This document shows, piece by piece, positions 1-12,037 of a DNA stretch of 64,000 nt (its first letter is position 1; the number at the start of each line of letters is the position of its first letter). The notes beneath the pieces were generated by a model, which was not told the DNA's origin, made no database searches, and saw nothing but the letters and a program-made list of their open reading frames with translations. The stretch is taken from contig JH720301.1 of the NCBI GenBank assembly GCA_000231825.2, forward strand, positions 434,001 through 498,000, written 5' to 3'. A program made the position numbers and the translations under genes. Origin of the DNA: Tetrahymena elliotti 4EA. Its lineage: Eukaryota > Ciliophora > Oligohymenophorea > Hymenostomatida > Tetrahymenidae.

Positions 1-1593
1 ATTTTATGTGAAGAGTCTCGTAGAAATATTTTAAGTTATGAAACTAACTTGATACTTGGAGAATAATTCTCAGCTTTCTCAGAAGCCATTCATTTATAAA
101 TTTAAAAAATTGCATGAAGTTTTTTACATACATATATCTATGTTTTCTTATATGAAATATTTATAAATCTAAGGTGATAGTTAAGTTCTTAAAAATTTTC
201 AGTTAAAAAATATGTTCAAAGTATATATTTTTCAATTATTATCATAAGTTTTTAATATCGTATTTGTAATTTATTTCATATTCAATTCTAAATTAATATT
301 TAAGTATTTTTAATTATTTTATATTTATATATTCTATTATGGAAGTTTAAAGAAGATTTTTTTTAATTTGATTAGATTTTTGTTTATTTTCAATTTTTGT
401 TTTTTCAATTATGGATTAAATTATTAAAGATGGAGAAGATAGGTGTTTATTAATGGATTATAAAGTCTAGTAAGAATTAATTATATTTCAATTGAGCTAA
501 GATATTTTAATTTTAAGGTAAAAGCTAATTTATTTTATTATTTTTGATGGTTTGATGAGGATGGAAATAGAAATTTTATTTTTTTTATTTTTATTGAAGA
601 TGAACTTCATCATTTTTTTTTTTGATGATACAAATGCTTTGCAAACTAGTGCGAAGACTTTCGGGGTAAAAAGATGGCAACAGAAAATTATTTTAGGGTT
701 ATTTTAAAAACTTAATTGGGGAATTACTCCTATTACAACATAATTTAGGATTTAAAAACTATTTTCTGTTTGCTTTCTTTTTCATTTTCTTAGTTTTTTT
801 TATTTTAATTAAAATTTGTTAATATTTATTATTAATTGAATTAGTCCTAATGATTTCAATTTAAATTATGAAAATATTTCTGTTAATTAAATCTGTGAAT
901 TTAACTGTCAAATTAATATCTAAATATCTTAGTAAAAATAAATTAACAAAAAATGAAAGGTCTTACTTTTTTTTATTCGATTTCTAGTTTTCTAGAGAGT
1001 AAGTAATATATTATAATAAAAAGGTTTAATAATTGATTAAAAATAGAATTTAAAAAATATAAAAGATTCGTATTTGTTTTTAAATTTACAAAGAAAGTTA
1101 TAAAATAAAATTATTATAATGGATTTTAAAAAAAGTTGGGATAAAATATAATTTTTGAGAAAAAATGTTTATCTATTTTCGATTTTTTTAATTAAAAATA
1201 AGATAGAAAGTAGATTAGAAATGAGAATGGATTGGTTGATCAGTCATTTGAATTGAATAAAATTAACAATAGGTGCAATCTAACAAACTAACAAATTAGT
1301 TTTAGAAACAAGTAAAATAAAAATAGGAATAGAACAGAAAATTAATACAATAAATAGCAATAAGAAATATAGAAAAAAATTTTAGAAAGAATTTAAATTA
1401 GTTTAGATTTTTATATAGATAATTAGATTGAGAGATGGGTAAATTAGACACTTTTGTTGCTTTCATTCAATTCTCTTTTGATTTTTCTAAAGCAATTAAC
1501 TTAAATAGAATCCATTTCAAAATTAACTCCTTAATTGGTAAATCAATCAATGAGCCAATTAATCAGCCTGTTTGTCATCGATAAGTTAATCAA
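1..1593. other. AT-rich spacer with one hairpin-rich patch
   Basis: No convincing protein gene. Almost all of it is featureless AT-rich sequence. The stretch 625-790 is richer in G and C and has strong inverted repeats (listed separately). The last 150 bases are the presumed 3' flank of the zinc-finger gene that ends at 1594. Confidence 0.6.
625..790 (+). ncRNA. candidate small structured RNA
   Basis: Seen: a hairpin arm at 677-694 (gcaacagaaaattatttt) pairs with 755-773 (aaaactattttctgtttgc) with one bulge and one mismatch. It encloses a small G4/CTCC hairpin near 717-730. Just upstream, 597-609 and 610-631 form short perfect hairpins (gatgaacttcatc; atca-T run-tgat). The right arm is followed by T-rich sequence resembling a polymerase III terminator. 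The patch contains GC-rich words (agtgcgaagactttcgggg) rare in this spacer. It does not match any snRNA, SRP, telomerase or tRNA signature I know. Inference only: it could equally be a decayed inverted-repeat element. The strand is a guess from the T run. Confidence 0.25.
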
Positions 1594-2616
1594 TCAATTA
1601 TGCATTTGGCTTTGAAGAATTGCTTATTAAAGCTCAGGGTCATCAACAAATTCACCTAATTCTTCCATTTCTTTTTATTCTTTTGTTTTATTTTCAGCTG
1701 GTTTTTAATATTATGGGAAAACTAATGGGTTGTTCAATCCTTATTGATATTGCTGTGCTTGTTACATTTCTTATTCCATTCTATCATTTTCTTCATTAAA
1801 ATTTTGATAATTGTCTTCATCTTCGTCTTCATAATTATAATTGTAGTCATAGTCTTCAAAACTATTCTTAGGTTTGTTTAAACTGGTTTAACCTGTTTTG
1901 TTTTTAGGAGAGTAATCCTTGTTCAATTCTCTGGCTAATCTTTCATCTTCTTCTTCTTATAACTTTTTTATCTATTCATGATCATTATTTTCTTAAGCTA
2001 ATTGGAGTTTACGAGCAAATTCTTCATCTGCTTTCTCTTAGTCATTAGTATTCTACTTAATTCCACTACTACCTCCTATCTAAACTCTAGCAGATGAAAC
2101 ATTGGTAGGTTATGGTCTATAGGGTTTTATTTCACTTGACTTATTTTAGCCAATCTTAGGTTTTTAAAAGGCTTGAGTATGAGTAGGGAATTAAGATTCG
2201 TAAGGTTATTCTGGGGCTCCAACACAATTATTAACATGCTCTTCAAAGTTGAAAAGAATAATACTTTTATTGCAGATAAAGCATTCACGTGTTCTTGAAC
2301 CGCAAGTTTAAATGTGCTCACCATAATCAGGTCCATTAACATCTAAATTGCAATAAGCACATCTTTAAGGTTTCATATCACATGTTTTCATATGCAAATC
2401 CATTTCATTAGGAAGGAAACCCTATGAACAATATTTGCATTATTATTTAGTGTGCTTTTCTTACTTATGGTTTTCTAATTCACGTTTATCAATATATTCT
2501 TCACATTCTGGACACTTTCTAATGTTTCTAAAACAATAAGCTTCATGCAATTATAATTTAGATGTTTGTTGAGGCTTGTTGCAGTTAGAACAATTTTATT
2601 GACTTTCTTCTTCCAT
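1594..2616 (-). CDS. TRAF-type zinc-finger protein with C-terminal ubiquitin-interacting motif
   Basis: A 340-residue single-exon protein, TAA/TAG read as Gln, ending at TGA. Residues 9-131 hold a chain of Cys/His finger units (CSNC, CPEC..H..H, CKYC, CAYC..H..C, CFIC..H..C) with the spacing of TRAF-type/TRAFD1-XAF1-like zinc fingers. After a linker come acidic Glu/Gln-rich helices with DEEFARKLQ (197-205) and DERLARELN (224-232). The last residues, DPELQQAILQSQ (326-337), match the ubiquitin-interacting motif pattern of an acidic stretch, Ala and a conserved Ser. Known family role: TRAFD1/XAF1-like proteins act as adaptors in ubiquitin-linked signalling. Inference: a cytosolic ubiquitin-binding adaptor. 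The start is the first ATG of the frame, directly before the first finger. No orthologue can be named with certainty. Confidence 0.85.
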
Positions 2617-4879
2617 TTCAATTAAATTATTTTGATATTTTTGCTAATTTAGTAATGTAAAAAATTAAATCAAGTTTTAATAATAATTTTAAGTATTATT
2701 TCAATTTAATTGGATATTTTTAAAACTATTTATAAGGATCTACTTGTCAAATGATAAAATCGGTTTACTAAATAATCTAACTCTATACTATTTCTGCTCT
2801 TCATTTATTTTTTGCTAGCTTTCTATTCTCACGCAATTACTATCAAAAATTTGTTTCTACTTCAAATCTGATTGACTATTATTACAATTAAAAAATTGCT
2901 CTATTATTTATCTTTTGATTAGAAAATTTTAGACATGTCATAAGGCTAAATAAATGTACAAGAAAGAGAATACAAATTAAATAAAGTTACAAATATTTTC
3001 TTAGTAATTTTAGAATAAAATTTTTTGAAGAAATTCCTTAACTAAATCATACAAATATTATTAAAGTATTAAATAATAGAAACAAAGACAGGGTTTTCTT
3101 ATTTGTATATATGAATCTTAAGTAATCAAAATTTTTAACAAATTTAGTTTTATTTAAATGTTAAGTTCTATTAATACTTTAGTCTGAAAAATGTATTTTA
3201 TATTTTGTGAGAAGGATTTATTTGTTTAACTTTTTTAATTTTTATTTTTATTTTAATTTTAATAAATAATATTATTAATTTTATCTATTATAAGATATGT
3301 ATATTTTTTAATTTCATTCTGTTCAATAAATTTGCTTATTATTTATTTATTTTTATGTCTATCAATATCTAGGTTTTTAATGTATGTTGAAATTATTTTA
3401 TTTTGTTAAATAAAAAGAGATTTAACTAAAGAAAGTAATTTTATTATTTAAAAAAGTTAAGTTATTTGTTTGCAATTGGTTTTTAATGAGATGAAGGTTT
3501 TTTGGTATACCATTTTTTCATTATTTTTGAAAAAAGAATCTATACTTTGCAGCGAAAGATTTGATGGATTAAAAACTTTTTAATGGAGACTTTGCTACTA
3601 ATAGCATCATCTAAATCTATTTGGCAAAATATGTGTTGAATATGCTTTTCAGAGTACTAATTAAAGTTTCTGAATAAGGCTTGGCCATTAATAGATTTGT
3701 GTTTAAAAAACTAAACAATTTCCTTTCATAGTTGCAATTTATAGATTTTGATTGATTGATTATCTTTGTTTTTATATTTAATTGAAATAAATTCTTTATG
3801 AAAATTAAGAAAGAATCTTACTTTTTAAATTAAGAAAAAGAAAACCAAATATTTCTGTTAAATTTTTTATGAATAAATTTTAATTAAAAATATTACTTAT
3901 CAAGTGCATAATATTCTTATCTTAATGAAAATAAGTTTATGAAATAGCCTCTTATCAACTTCAATTTATCAAAGTTATAAATATTCTATTATCATATTAT
4001 CAGAAATTAAAATTTTTTTCTCTAAAACTAAAAATTTTAATAAATAAATTTTTTTAATCACAAGCAAGTTTAAAAATAATTTTTTTGAACGAAAGACTCA
4101 TCATTTATTAAAAAAAAAAAAATGAATTTTAAAATTATTTTAGAAAAATAATAACAGCTCAAAATAAATTTATTTTAGAATTATTTTAATACAAATTAAA
4201 AAATATTTTATTAACAATAAGATACAGTCAGAATTAATAAGATGAAGGAATGAATAAGCTTAACTCTCAAATTAAATATTTGTATTTGCAGAAGGGTTCC
4301 TAAAATTAAAAAATAAAATTGATTTTATTGTTACCTAAAATTAATGACTCTAACTAATTAAAAGATAGTAACTGTCTAGTAATAATTTTTAAATATCATT
4401 CCAAATCTCAAAGATTATTTTTTTAAGAACAGTTTCAAAAAATTTTTGAAAATCATTTTAAATTATTTTCTTTTTGAGCTACTTTTAAACCTTTATTTTA
4501 ATTAATTTTAAAATTAAATTATTTTCGAAAAAATCAGACCCTTCTCCTCAATTGTCAAGAGTTTTATGAAGCGAAAGAAAGAACTTTATGATAAAATCAC
4601 TAAGTAGATTTTCGTAAATTCGATGAATATTAAAATTATGATAACATTTTAATTTGATCATATTGAATATAATATTTTATTTATTTTTGGACTTTCAATT
4701 GCAAAACATAAATTAACTCACACAAGAAATTAAAATGTTTTAGAAAAATAAACAAATAAAAAATTAGGTTAATTATCTACATTCATAACAAAAGAATTAC
4801 ATATAAGTAGATATATAGAAGTATATATATTTTTATACACTGTAAACTTTAAGTAAATTTGAATTAATTAGTGGAGCCA
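2617..4879. other. AT-rich spacer, no convincing gene
   Basis: This is the long upstream region of the zinc-finger gene plus the downstream flank of the cytidine deaminase. Most of it is low-complexity A/T. A patch at 3430-3725 has more G and C and an open minus-strand frame without an ATG (see findings). Nothing else could be supported. Confidence 0.6.
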
Positions 4880-5344
4880 TCAGTTAGGAGAGCTAAATAA
4901 GTCTTTGGGTCCAAAGGCACCAGGAAGAATACTATCAAAATCAGTGATTTCGTAGAGGCCATTATCATTACAGAGAACAACTATAGTTTTTTCATCAGAA
5001 AATTCTCCTATGAATTGTCTACATGCGCCGCATGGACTTCCTACTTTTTCAGTTTTGCAATTAATAACAATGAGCTTTATGGTCTTCAAGCCTTTAGTGA
5101 CAGCAGAGACGATGGCATTTCTTTCAGCACAGATAGTTAATCCATAAGAGGCATTTTCAACATTTACACCTTCATGCATGTTTCCATCTTAGTCAAATAA
5201 TACGCAGCCAACTTAAAATTTAGAATAAGGGCAATAAGCTTTCTTTTTTACTTCTTATGCTAATTTAATGTAGGATTCTATTTCCTCAATCTTGTAAGGG
5301 CTAGGATCTATCTGCTTGTGAGTGAATTTTCTTTCTGTTGACAT
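4880..5344 (-). CDS. cytidine deaminase
   Basis: A 154-residue single-exon protein of the size usual for the homotetrameric cytidine deaminase family. It hydrolyses cytidine and deoxycytidine to uridine and deoxyuridine in pyrimidine salvage, in the cytosol. The frame shows the whole zinc site: NVENASYG at 61-68, CAE at 72-74 (zinc Cys72, proton-shuttling Glu74), and PCGACR at 104-109 (zinc Cys105 and Cys108). The N-terminal region has the CPYSKFQVG motif (38-46) typical of this family. Only three in-frame TAA codons and relatively GC-rich codon use suggest good expression. Start: the first ATG, preceded by AT-rich flank. The in-frame TAA at the loop before the Cys site (FDQDG) shows ciliate decoding, so this is a nuclear gene and not bacterial contamination. 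Confidence 0.95.
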
Positions 5345-7302
5345 TTTAATCTATTTTTTAAAGATGGTTTTATTGATTTCTATTATGATATCAAACTTAA
5401 ATTACTTTTTTTTTATGACAAAAAGTTTTCTGTTTTGAATTTATTTTTTTTTATGAATTAATTAAAAAAGCAAGATACAGGCCTCTTTTTAAAGGATATT
5501 AAATTATAACATTTTTCCAAATTTGACGTCATTCTTGATTATAATTTGCTGTCGGTTTTCGTATTATTGATATCCTTGCAAACAGATAAATAAATCTTAA
5601 GAGTATGAAGAAAAGGTATACTCTTTTCCTTTAATTACATTTTTTTTGATATTTTCTTAGATTTTCTATCTATCACTAAATTTGAATAAATATTTATAAT
5701 AGCACATAGTCTTATCAACTCTATACACATTGCGTCTTTTCTCTGCGATATTGCTCCTAATTTACGCAGTATGTCTACAAAAATATTAGAATATACACTA
5801 ATTTAACCTAAAATAATTTTATAGTGTATTTCTTTACTTATTGAACATCTTAGTAGAAATATTTACTTTTTAAAAGAATATTTATAATATTTATTCTCTC
5901 TAAACTATAAGAAAGAGTGTTATTTATTTTGTATTTTTTGAATTCAAAAAATTGTCTCAAATCCTAAATACTTTTGAACCCCCTTACTGCTTGCCTAATT
6001 TAAACTGGAAAAAGGCTTTAGCTTTTTCTTGTAATACATCTGTAATTCAATAAAAGAGCCCTTAAAACAATAATATTGATCCTAAAGAAAAATAGATTTA
6101 TCGATAAAATTAAAAATACCTTGATAAAAGGAATAATAAAGATTTTGCTTATTTATTCAGTATTATAAAAGACTTAAGTATAAATATTATTAATTCTTCA
6201 CATATAAATGAAAATATGGCATTTGAATATAAGCTCTTTTCAATATAAAAACATCAATATTCAAATCATAATATTTTTAAAAAATAATAGGTCTAAAAAA
6301 TAAAAAATTTTAAGTTATTTTAAATATTTAGCAGATAACAATCTCGAAATTTATTTTTCTATATTCTAATTACAATTAATTAAAGATATCAAATAAAATA
6401 AAAGAGATAATTGTATTGATCATTTAAAATGTACCAACAAAAATATTGAAGAAAAATATTTTCTATCGAAATTGAAAAAAGAATTATAAATTAAAAGAGA
6501 ATTTAGAGTATTTCTTATTTAAAAAAACAAACATATTTTCTCAAAATTACTTTTGCTGCTAAAATTAAACAAAAACAAATTGTTTAGAAAGAAGATTTAA
6601 TTTTTTTAGTTTAACTCTTACTAAATTAAATAAAGACTTAACTAATTAAATTACATCATTTGATACTATACATGAATTTCTCAAGAGTAATAGAATCCCC
6701 TAATTTTTAACTACTTAACTTGATAATTCAGTGATGACATAATAATAATTCATCAAGTAAAGTAAATTATTGTATTTCATATTGGGTTCGCCTATTTAAA
6801 ATTGAAAATTCTTACATAAAATTGGTTTTGAGTTACCAAATTTAAGATTTTATTGATAATCTAATTATTTATTCTTGCATGTCTAAATAGAACATTTATA
6901 GAATATTGATTACTTCAATATATCAGATGTTTGTTTATTCCCCAATATGTCTAAGGTTTTTATTAGGTTTTAAGAAAATAAAAGTTAATTAAATTTTCTT
7001 CCTCTTAAGAGAATTTTTTTTCTTTTTAATGAAAATCAATTAAAATTAGTTTTGTAGAGCTTAAAAAATTAATTAAGAAAAAGGAAAAACTTATAATAAA
7101 TATATTTTTTGAAAATTGACAAAAATCAAAAAACAAAAGGAAAATTAGATAAATTAAAATACGATCACTAAGTTTTTAAATATCAATCTATCCATCCCCC
7201 TAAAATTTTTAACTTAACTTCCTATAAATAATATAAGATAAAAGCGAGTTGTAGTCAAATATATTTTAATATAATTTGATAATGTTTATCTTAACAATTA
7301 TT
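5345..7302. other. AT-rich spacer
   Basis: No gene that I can support. Two minor inverted repeats are visible: agagtat at 5600-5606 with atactct at 5618-5624, followed by T4, and ctgcg at 5743-5747 with cgcag at 5765-5769. Either could be chance. The remainder is low-complexity A/T. Confidence 0.55.
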
Positions 7303-7542
7303 TCAGTGATCGATTGCCTATTTTAATAGTCTTAGTTTGTCCTTAGAAGATTATCTTCTTACAGGAATATCAAATACATACAAATAAAACAAAAAATAAC
7401 TCAAAATCAACAATTCTCTTTACTTATTATTATTTTAAATTATAATTAGCTATTATTTTAAATCATAGGTACCTAAAAAATTAGCTATCTTCTACCATCT
7501 TCGCCTCTGTCTTGCCTTGAACTGCTTAAGGAAATTATTCAT
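7303..7542 (-). CDS. possible small gene, unrecognised
   Basis: An open frame of 79 codons from an ATG to TGA, less AT-rich than the surrounding spacer. It begins with a strongly basic stretch (MNNFLKQFKARQRRRWQKIANFL) and ends with a charged segment (SSKDKLRLLKQAIDH). The middle is A/T-rich and could be an intron. A GT at 7464 follows the basic segment, and a TAAG acceptor lies at the GTAAG near 7355, which would switch to a longer downstream frame. No domain is recognised. The compositional contrast is the only support, so this is a weak call. Confidence 0.25.
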
Positions 7543-8109
7543 ATATTAAATAAAAAAATATAAATAAAAATTAAAAAATATAAATATAAATTAAATAAAC
7601 AAAAATCAAATAAAAAACAAATAAAATTTGAAAAAAATAAATAAACAACAAAATCAAAAGCAAAAAAATATAAACACAAAAATATATTAAAGAACACACT
7701 ACTTGCTAAATAATAGACACAACTTAATTTTTATATCCAGACTTAAGCTTAAAGTTTTAAAATTACAAATATAAAATATTTTATGTATAGTAAAATAGAA
7801 CGTGTTCGTACCCATTTTGTCATTTTATTTTCTAGATTTTTTTTAATTTAAGTTTTATTCAAGCAGGAAGAGATTTATACATAAGGTATGATTCCTTGTT
7901 TGTTTTGATAGCAACTTATTAAAATGTAATGTATTTCATTATGAGCAAATGCTTTATATTTGAGTTTTAGTATTCTTAATTAATTTTAGGTTCAACCAAA
8001 AATAAGAATGATTATATTATCATTAATAATCAATATTTATTAATATTATTTATATTTCTTGTACAATACCCTATACCCATTAATCAAAAGTAGAATTTCA
8101 ATTTTAGTT
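7543..8109. other. AT-rich promoter region of the C1D-like gene
   Basis: Poly-A/T-rich sequence, including a long run of AAATAAAAA-type repeats at 7550-7690. No gene seen. Confidence 0.55.
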
Positions 8110-8787
8110 ATGTCAGAACTTGAGAAGCTAGATTAAAATTTAGATAATATGTTACAAGGCTTAGATGATGCAGATAAGTTATTGAAGGTTTTATTTGATG
8201 AACAAAATATCGATAAGCTAGCAGAAAATATTTCTTTGGGATAATATGCTGAATTAAATAATGCTTTAGCCTACCACGCTAACTCATTGTATTTCAGTAA
8301 TTAAATATTTTATTTTAATCCATCTTCTAAATAATCTGTTAAATTTAAATAGTGTTCTTAAAAGCAAATGGATTCCCTGTAAAAGAGCATAAGATAAATT
8401 AAGAATTAGTAAATTTTTTATATCCATACTTTATTTATGTGTTTTACTAATATGCTCATTCAATTTATTTAGGCAAGAGTAAAGACATATATGTAAAAAG
8501 TGAAAGCTGGAGTTGAGTAAAAGAAAATAGAGGAAGTTTATAGTAAGAATCCTAAATAAGTCAATACTGATGCTTTGCACAGAGTAATTAAATCAACAGA
8601 ATCACATAACCAAAGAGTCCTTGAGTAATAAGCAAAAGAGTGGCAAGATAATTAAGATAAAATGGAAATAGAAAGCGGATCAATATAAAATACTTAAAAA
8701 GCATAAAAAAAGCTACATAGAGGAGCATTGTTGCCTAGTGGGAGCCATTTAAATTGGAAAGATTAAATAAATGAAATTCTTAAATGA
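8110..8787 (+). CDS. C1D/Rrp47 (Lrp1)-like nuclear exosome cofactor
   Basis: A three-exon gene of 185 residues. Exons are 8110-8296, 8353-8408 and 8473-8787. Introns of 56 and 64 nt are GT...TAG and the phases add up exactly. Residues of roughly 5-100 fit the Sas10/Utp3/C1D domain: a helical N-terminus, LGQYAELNNALAYHANSLYF, then FLKANGFPVKEHKINQEL and ARVKTYMQKVKAGVEQ. This matches the C1D signature of a Leu/Ala-rich helix, a G-(V/F)-x-x-K-E-H turn and an E-L-x-R-(I/V)-x-x-Y helix. Known role: C1D/Rrp47 binds and stabilises the exosome exonuclease Rrp6 and helps 3' processing of rRNA, snRNA and snoRNA in the nucleus. The basic C-terminal tail agrees with RNA binding. The ADAT1 gene follows 168 bp downstream on the same strand. 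Confidence 0.88.
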
Positions 8788-8955
8788 AAATATAAAATTA
8801 TATGTATTAACATTACTTTATATAGAATGTAAATATTATCTAATAAAAAAAACATATTTTATAATTTACCTTTAATTGGAATTGAGTGTGGTTTATTTGC
8901 ATTTAAAATTTCATAAAATTAAATCTTCAAAACTATTTTCAATATTCTTTTTCAA

Positions 8956-10284
8956 ATGGTAGACATAAAATTGCTTAAACAGATACTTTAAGCAATACAT
9001 GATAAATTTAGTAGTATATTTTAAAAGGTTTTGAAAAAAGGTATATCAGATGTTTAAGAATAGACTGTATTAGCTAGTATAGTCTTGATACTACAAGAAA
9101 GTTAGACCTTTGAAATTATATCCATAGCAAATGGTACAAAGTCTATTGGAAAGAAAAATATGTCTGATAAAGGCAACTTAATTAATGATTCCCATGCTGA
9201 AGTTTTAGCAAGGAGAGCTTTTAAGAAATTCTTATATGATAATTTTAATAATTCTAAATACTTTTATGTTAATGACTAAAATAAATATATCTAAAAGTTT
9301 AAAGTTCTATTTTATACTAGCTAAACACCATGTGGTTAGGCATCAATATTTGAAAACTTAAAAAATCAAATTTAAATTGATAACTCAAATGTTATCCTTA
9401 GGTAAGAAATTTAGTTATAAAATAAAGAAAGCAATAAAGCTTAGGTAAATGAAGAGCAGAAATAGTAATAATAAAAGCTATTTTAAAACACAGGAGCGAA
9501 GTACTATAGTTTTTTGCATGATGAAAAGTATCAAGTAGAAAAAGATTAGTAGACAAATATATTAAGAATTAAACCAGGAAGAAGCGATTTACCATAAGGT
9601 TCAAGAAGTCTAAGTTTAAGTTGTAGTGATAAAATTATGTTATGGAATGTTATTGGTCTTCAAGGAAGCTTACTTTCAGAACTTTTAGAAAAACCCATAT
9701 ATATTGATTACTTTTTTATTGAAAGTGATGGGAATGATATTTAGGATTTCAAGTAAAAAGTAAGATAAGGTATTACTCTAGAATCTAGATTTAATTAATA
9801 GTTTACAAAAAAGCGTCTTTCAGAAAATGTTTTGAAATGGAGAAAAAAACATATTAGCAAGAATTATGTCTTAAAAAATCCTCCTATTATTGTTACAAAA
9901 AAGTACTTTTTCAAGCTAAATAGAAACCTAAGTTAGAATAAACCAAAATATTTGGATTAGCATATTGTATATATGAGTCAATATATTGATAATAATGGAG
10001 ATAAAAAGGAAGATTTTATTGAGATTATAAATGGAACTAATGGTCTAAAATGGGGAATGGGAGAAAACGGATCTTTATACCCAAAGAATTACCCTGCCCT
10101 TTGTAAATATAATTTATACAAAGCTTATTGCCAGGTAAAGCATATGAGCAGTTAGAAAAGTTACTTAGTTAATAAAGAATAGTCCATTAAGTACAATATA
10201 ATAAAAAAGTAATTGCTAAAACTTTTTAAGGAAAACATAATAGAGAAAAAGCAATATGACAATTTTTGTATTTAAGATAAATGA
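8956..10284 (+). CDS. ADAT1: tRNA-specific adenosine deaminase 1 (ADAT1/Tad1)
   Basis: A 442-residue single-exon protein that fits the A_deamin (adenosine-deaminase/editase) family. These enzymes convert adenosine 37 of alanine tRNA to inosine. Motifs seen: NGTKSIG at 59-65, the zinc/catalytic HAE at 80-82 (Glu82 the proton shuttle), TPCGQAS with zinc Cys126, KPGR at 206-209 (inositol-hexakisphosphate-contacting basic motif in the family), and [21 protein letters not shown] with the third zinc ligand Cys223. There is no double-stranded-RNA-binding domain, which argues against ADAR and for ADAT1. A Gln-rich insertion near 150-175 is typical ciliate padding. Upstream it shares orientation with the C1D-like gene. 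Start: first ATG of the frame, 23 codons before the conserved region begins. Confidence 0.95.
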
Positions 10285-12037
10285 AAATAACCTAAACTTA
10301 GAAATAATAAAATTGTAAATACAATAATTTCTTTTTAATCAAATCTACCACCAATCATTTCAAATAATTATGTGTCCAATATTTTATTTTATATTTTTGT
10401 TGAACAATATTTATTAAAAAATAAATTATTTAAATTTTTAAAAATATATTATTTTATTTTTGCCAAGTAAATAAAGAATTATAACCTCTAAAGTTGATAA
10501 CAATATTAAAGAAATTATTAAAATTTTTTAAATAATAAATGATAAAAATTATTATATCAACATTTTTATTTCAAAAAAATGAAAAAAAGCCTGAACTTAA
10601 ATTAAAATTCCAATACAGTTGAAGTTAAAAGGTTATTATGATAAAAAACAATTTATTACAATTTAAGTTATCAATTTTACTTAAAATACAAATAATAATT
10701 TCAATTATTTTATCTTCCAATATAAAGTTTTAACTTTTATAAACATTTCATTTTCATTTTAGGTAATTTTATTGACTGATCTGTTTTTTGAATTTATTCC
10801 TTCGTAAATCTATTAAAATGCAATAAATTTTATTTACATTCACAAGTAATATGATAGAGAATAAAATTTTAAAACTTTATTTATCAAAATATTTTAAAAT
10901 TACTGTTTTAAATTTAAGTAGCTTTTGCTTTAAAATAAAAGCTTAAAAAATTAAGAAATGTTATAAAATTAACTTCTCTGATTATTGGTTGATAAATATT
11001 TTTTTTGCTTTCAAGAGATTTAAATGAAAAAATATGATAAATTAAAACAAATTTAAAGAAAATTCGTTTATTTTAAAGTATCACATATTTCTAGAATTAT
11101 TTATAAACATACTTAAAGTATTTTATTTAGAATATTTGATTTAAATTTTTCCTTTAATATTATCTCAATTCTCTTAAAGAGACATGATTTTATTTAAATT
11201 TTTCTAACCATAAAAAATGAATATTATTTATTTTTCTAGATTACATTTAAAAAAAATTATTAAAATAAATAAAATATTTCAATTTTTAATACATTTTCTT
11301 TTAAAATTTTGGGTTCAATTTTTCTTTAGAAATGTATATTACTAAAAATTACAATAACAGATATCTTGGAGGTTTAGTTTTAAGGAATATTAAAAACAAT
11401 TTCAAAAATTATATGTAGGGTTGGAATTAATTTTAAGCTGATTTAAAAATTAATTTTAAATTTATTTTGCCTAAAATATTTAGATTAGAAGGTAGAAAAT
11501 AGATATTGATAAAACTTTTTTTAACAGTTTTACCTGTTAAATATCTTTGCTGTGTAAATATTTAAACTAGATTTAAAATTAAATTTGAGATCTCTTAAAT
11601 TAAGCCACGCTATACTTTTAATTGTGTTTTTAATAAAATGGAAATGAATGAATTATTCAATGATTCAATCATATTAAAAAGAGCTCATCTCACAATGAAG
11701 TTAATTTGATAAAAGCTTTCTTTAAAATAGAATGCATTTGAAATAGAACTAATTTATGAATATTTGATTAGCATATAAATTTCTGATTGAAACAAGTAAA
11801 ATTTTTAGAATAGCGAATTAAAGAAAATTTTGTATCATATTAACATTTTAAATTAACTGCTATAAGACCAAAGAAAATAAATTAAGAAACACTATTTAAT
11901 CAAAGGTTTAGCTTTAAAAGTATAGCGAGTTAGATTTAATTATTCATTTTAGGAAAAGCTTAAATCATTTAGAACCAGCAGATTTACGCTGAAAATAATT
12001 CACAGCTATTACTTTATTTCGCTTATTTAAGAATAAA
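10285..12037. other. AT-rich spacer
   Basis: Low-complexity A/T sequence. No gene, RNA or convincing repeat was seen. It holds the 3' flank of ADAT1 and the promoter of the next plus-strand gene. Confidence 0.6.

Noticed and set aside
4880..5344. Bacterial contamination or recent horizontal transfer for the deaminase and the S49 peptidase
   Set aside because: Both use TAA/TAG as sense codons, end in TGA, and the peptidase has five typical introns, so they are settled nuclear genes.
8956..10284. ADAR-type mRNA editing enzyme
   Set aside because: No double-stranded-RNA-binding domain and a length near 440 residues; motif spacing fits ADAT1.
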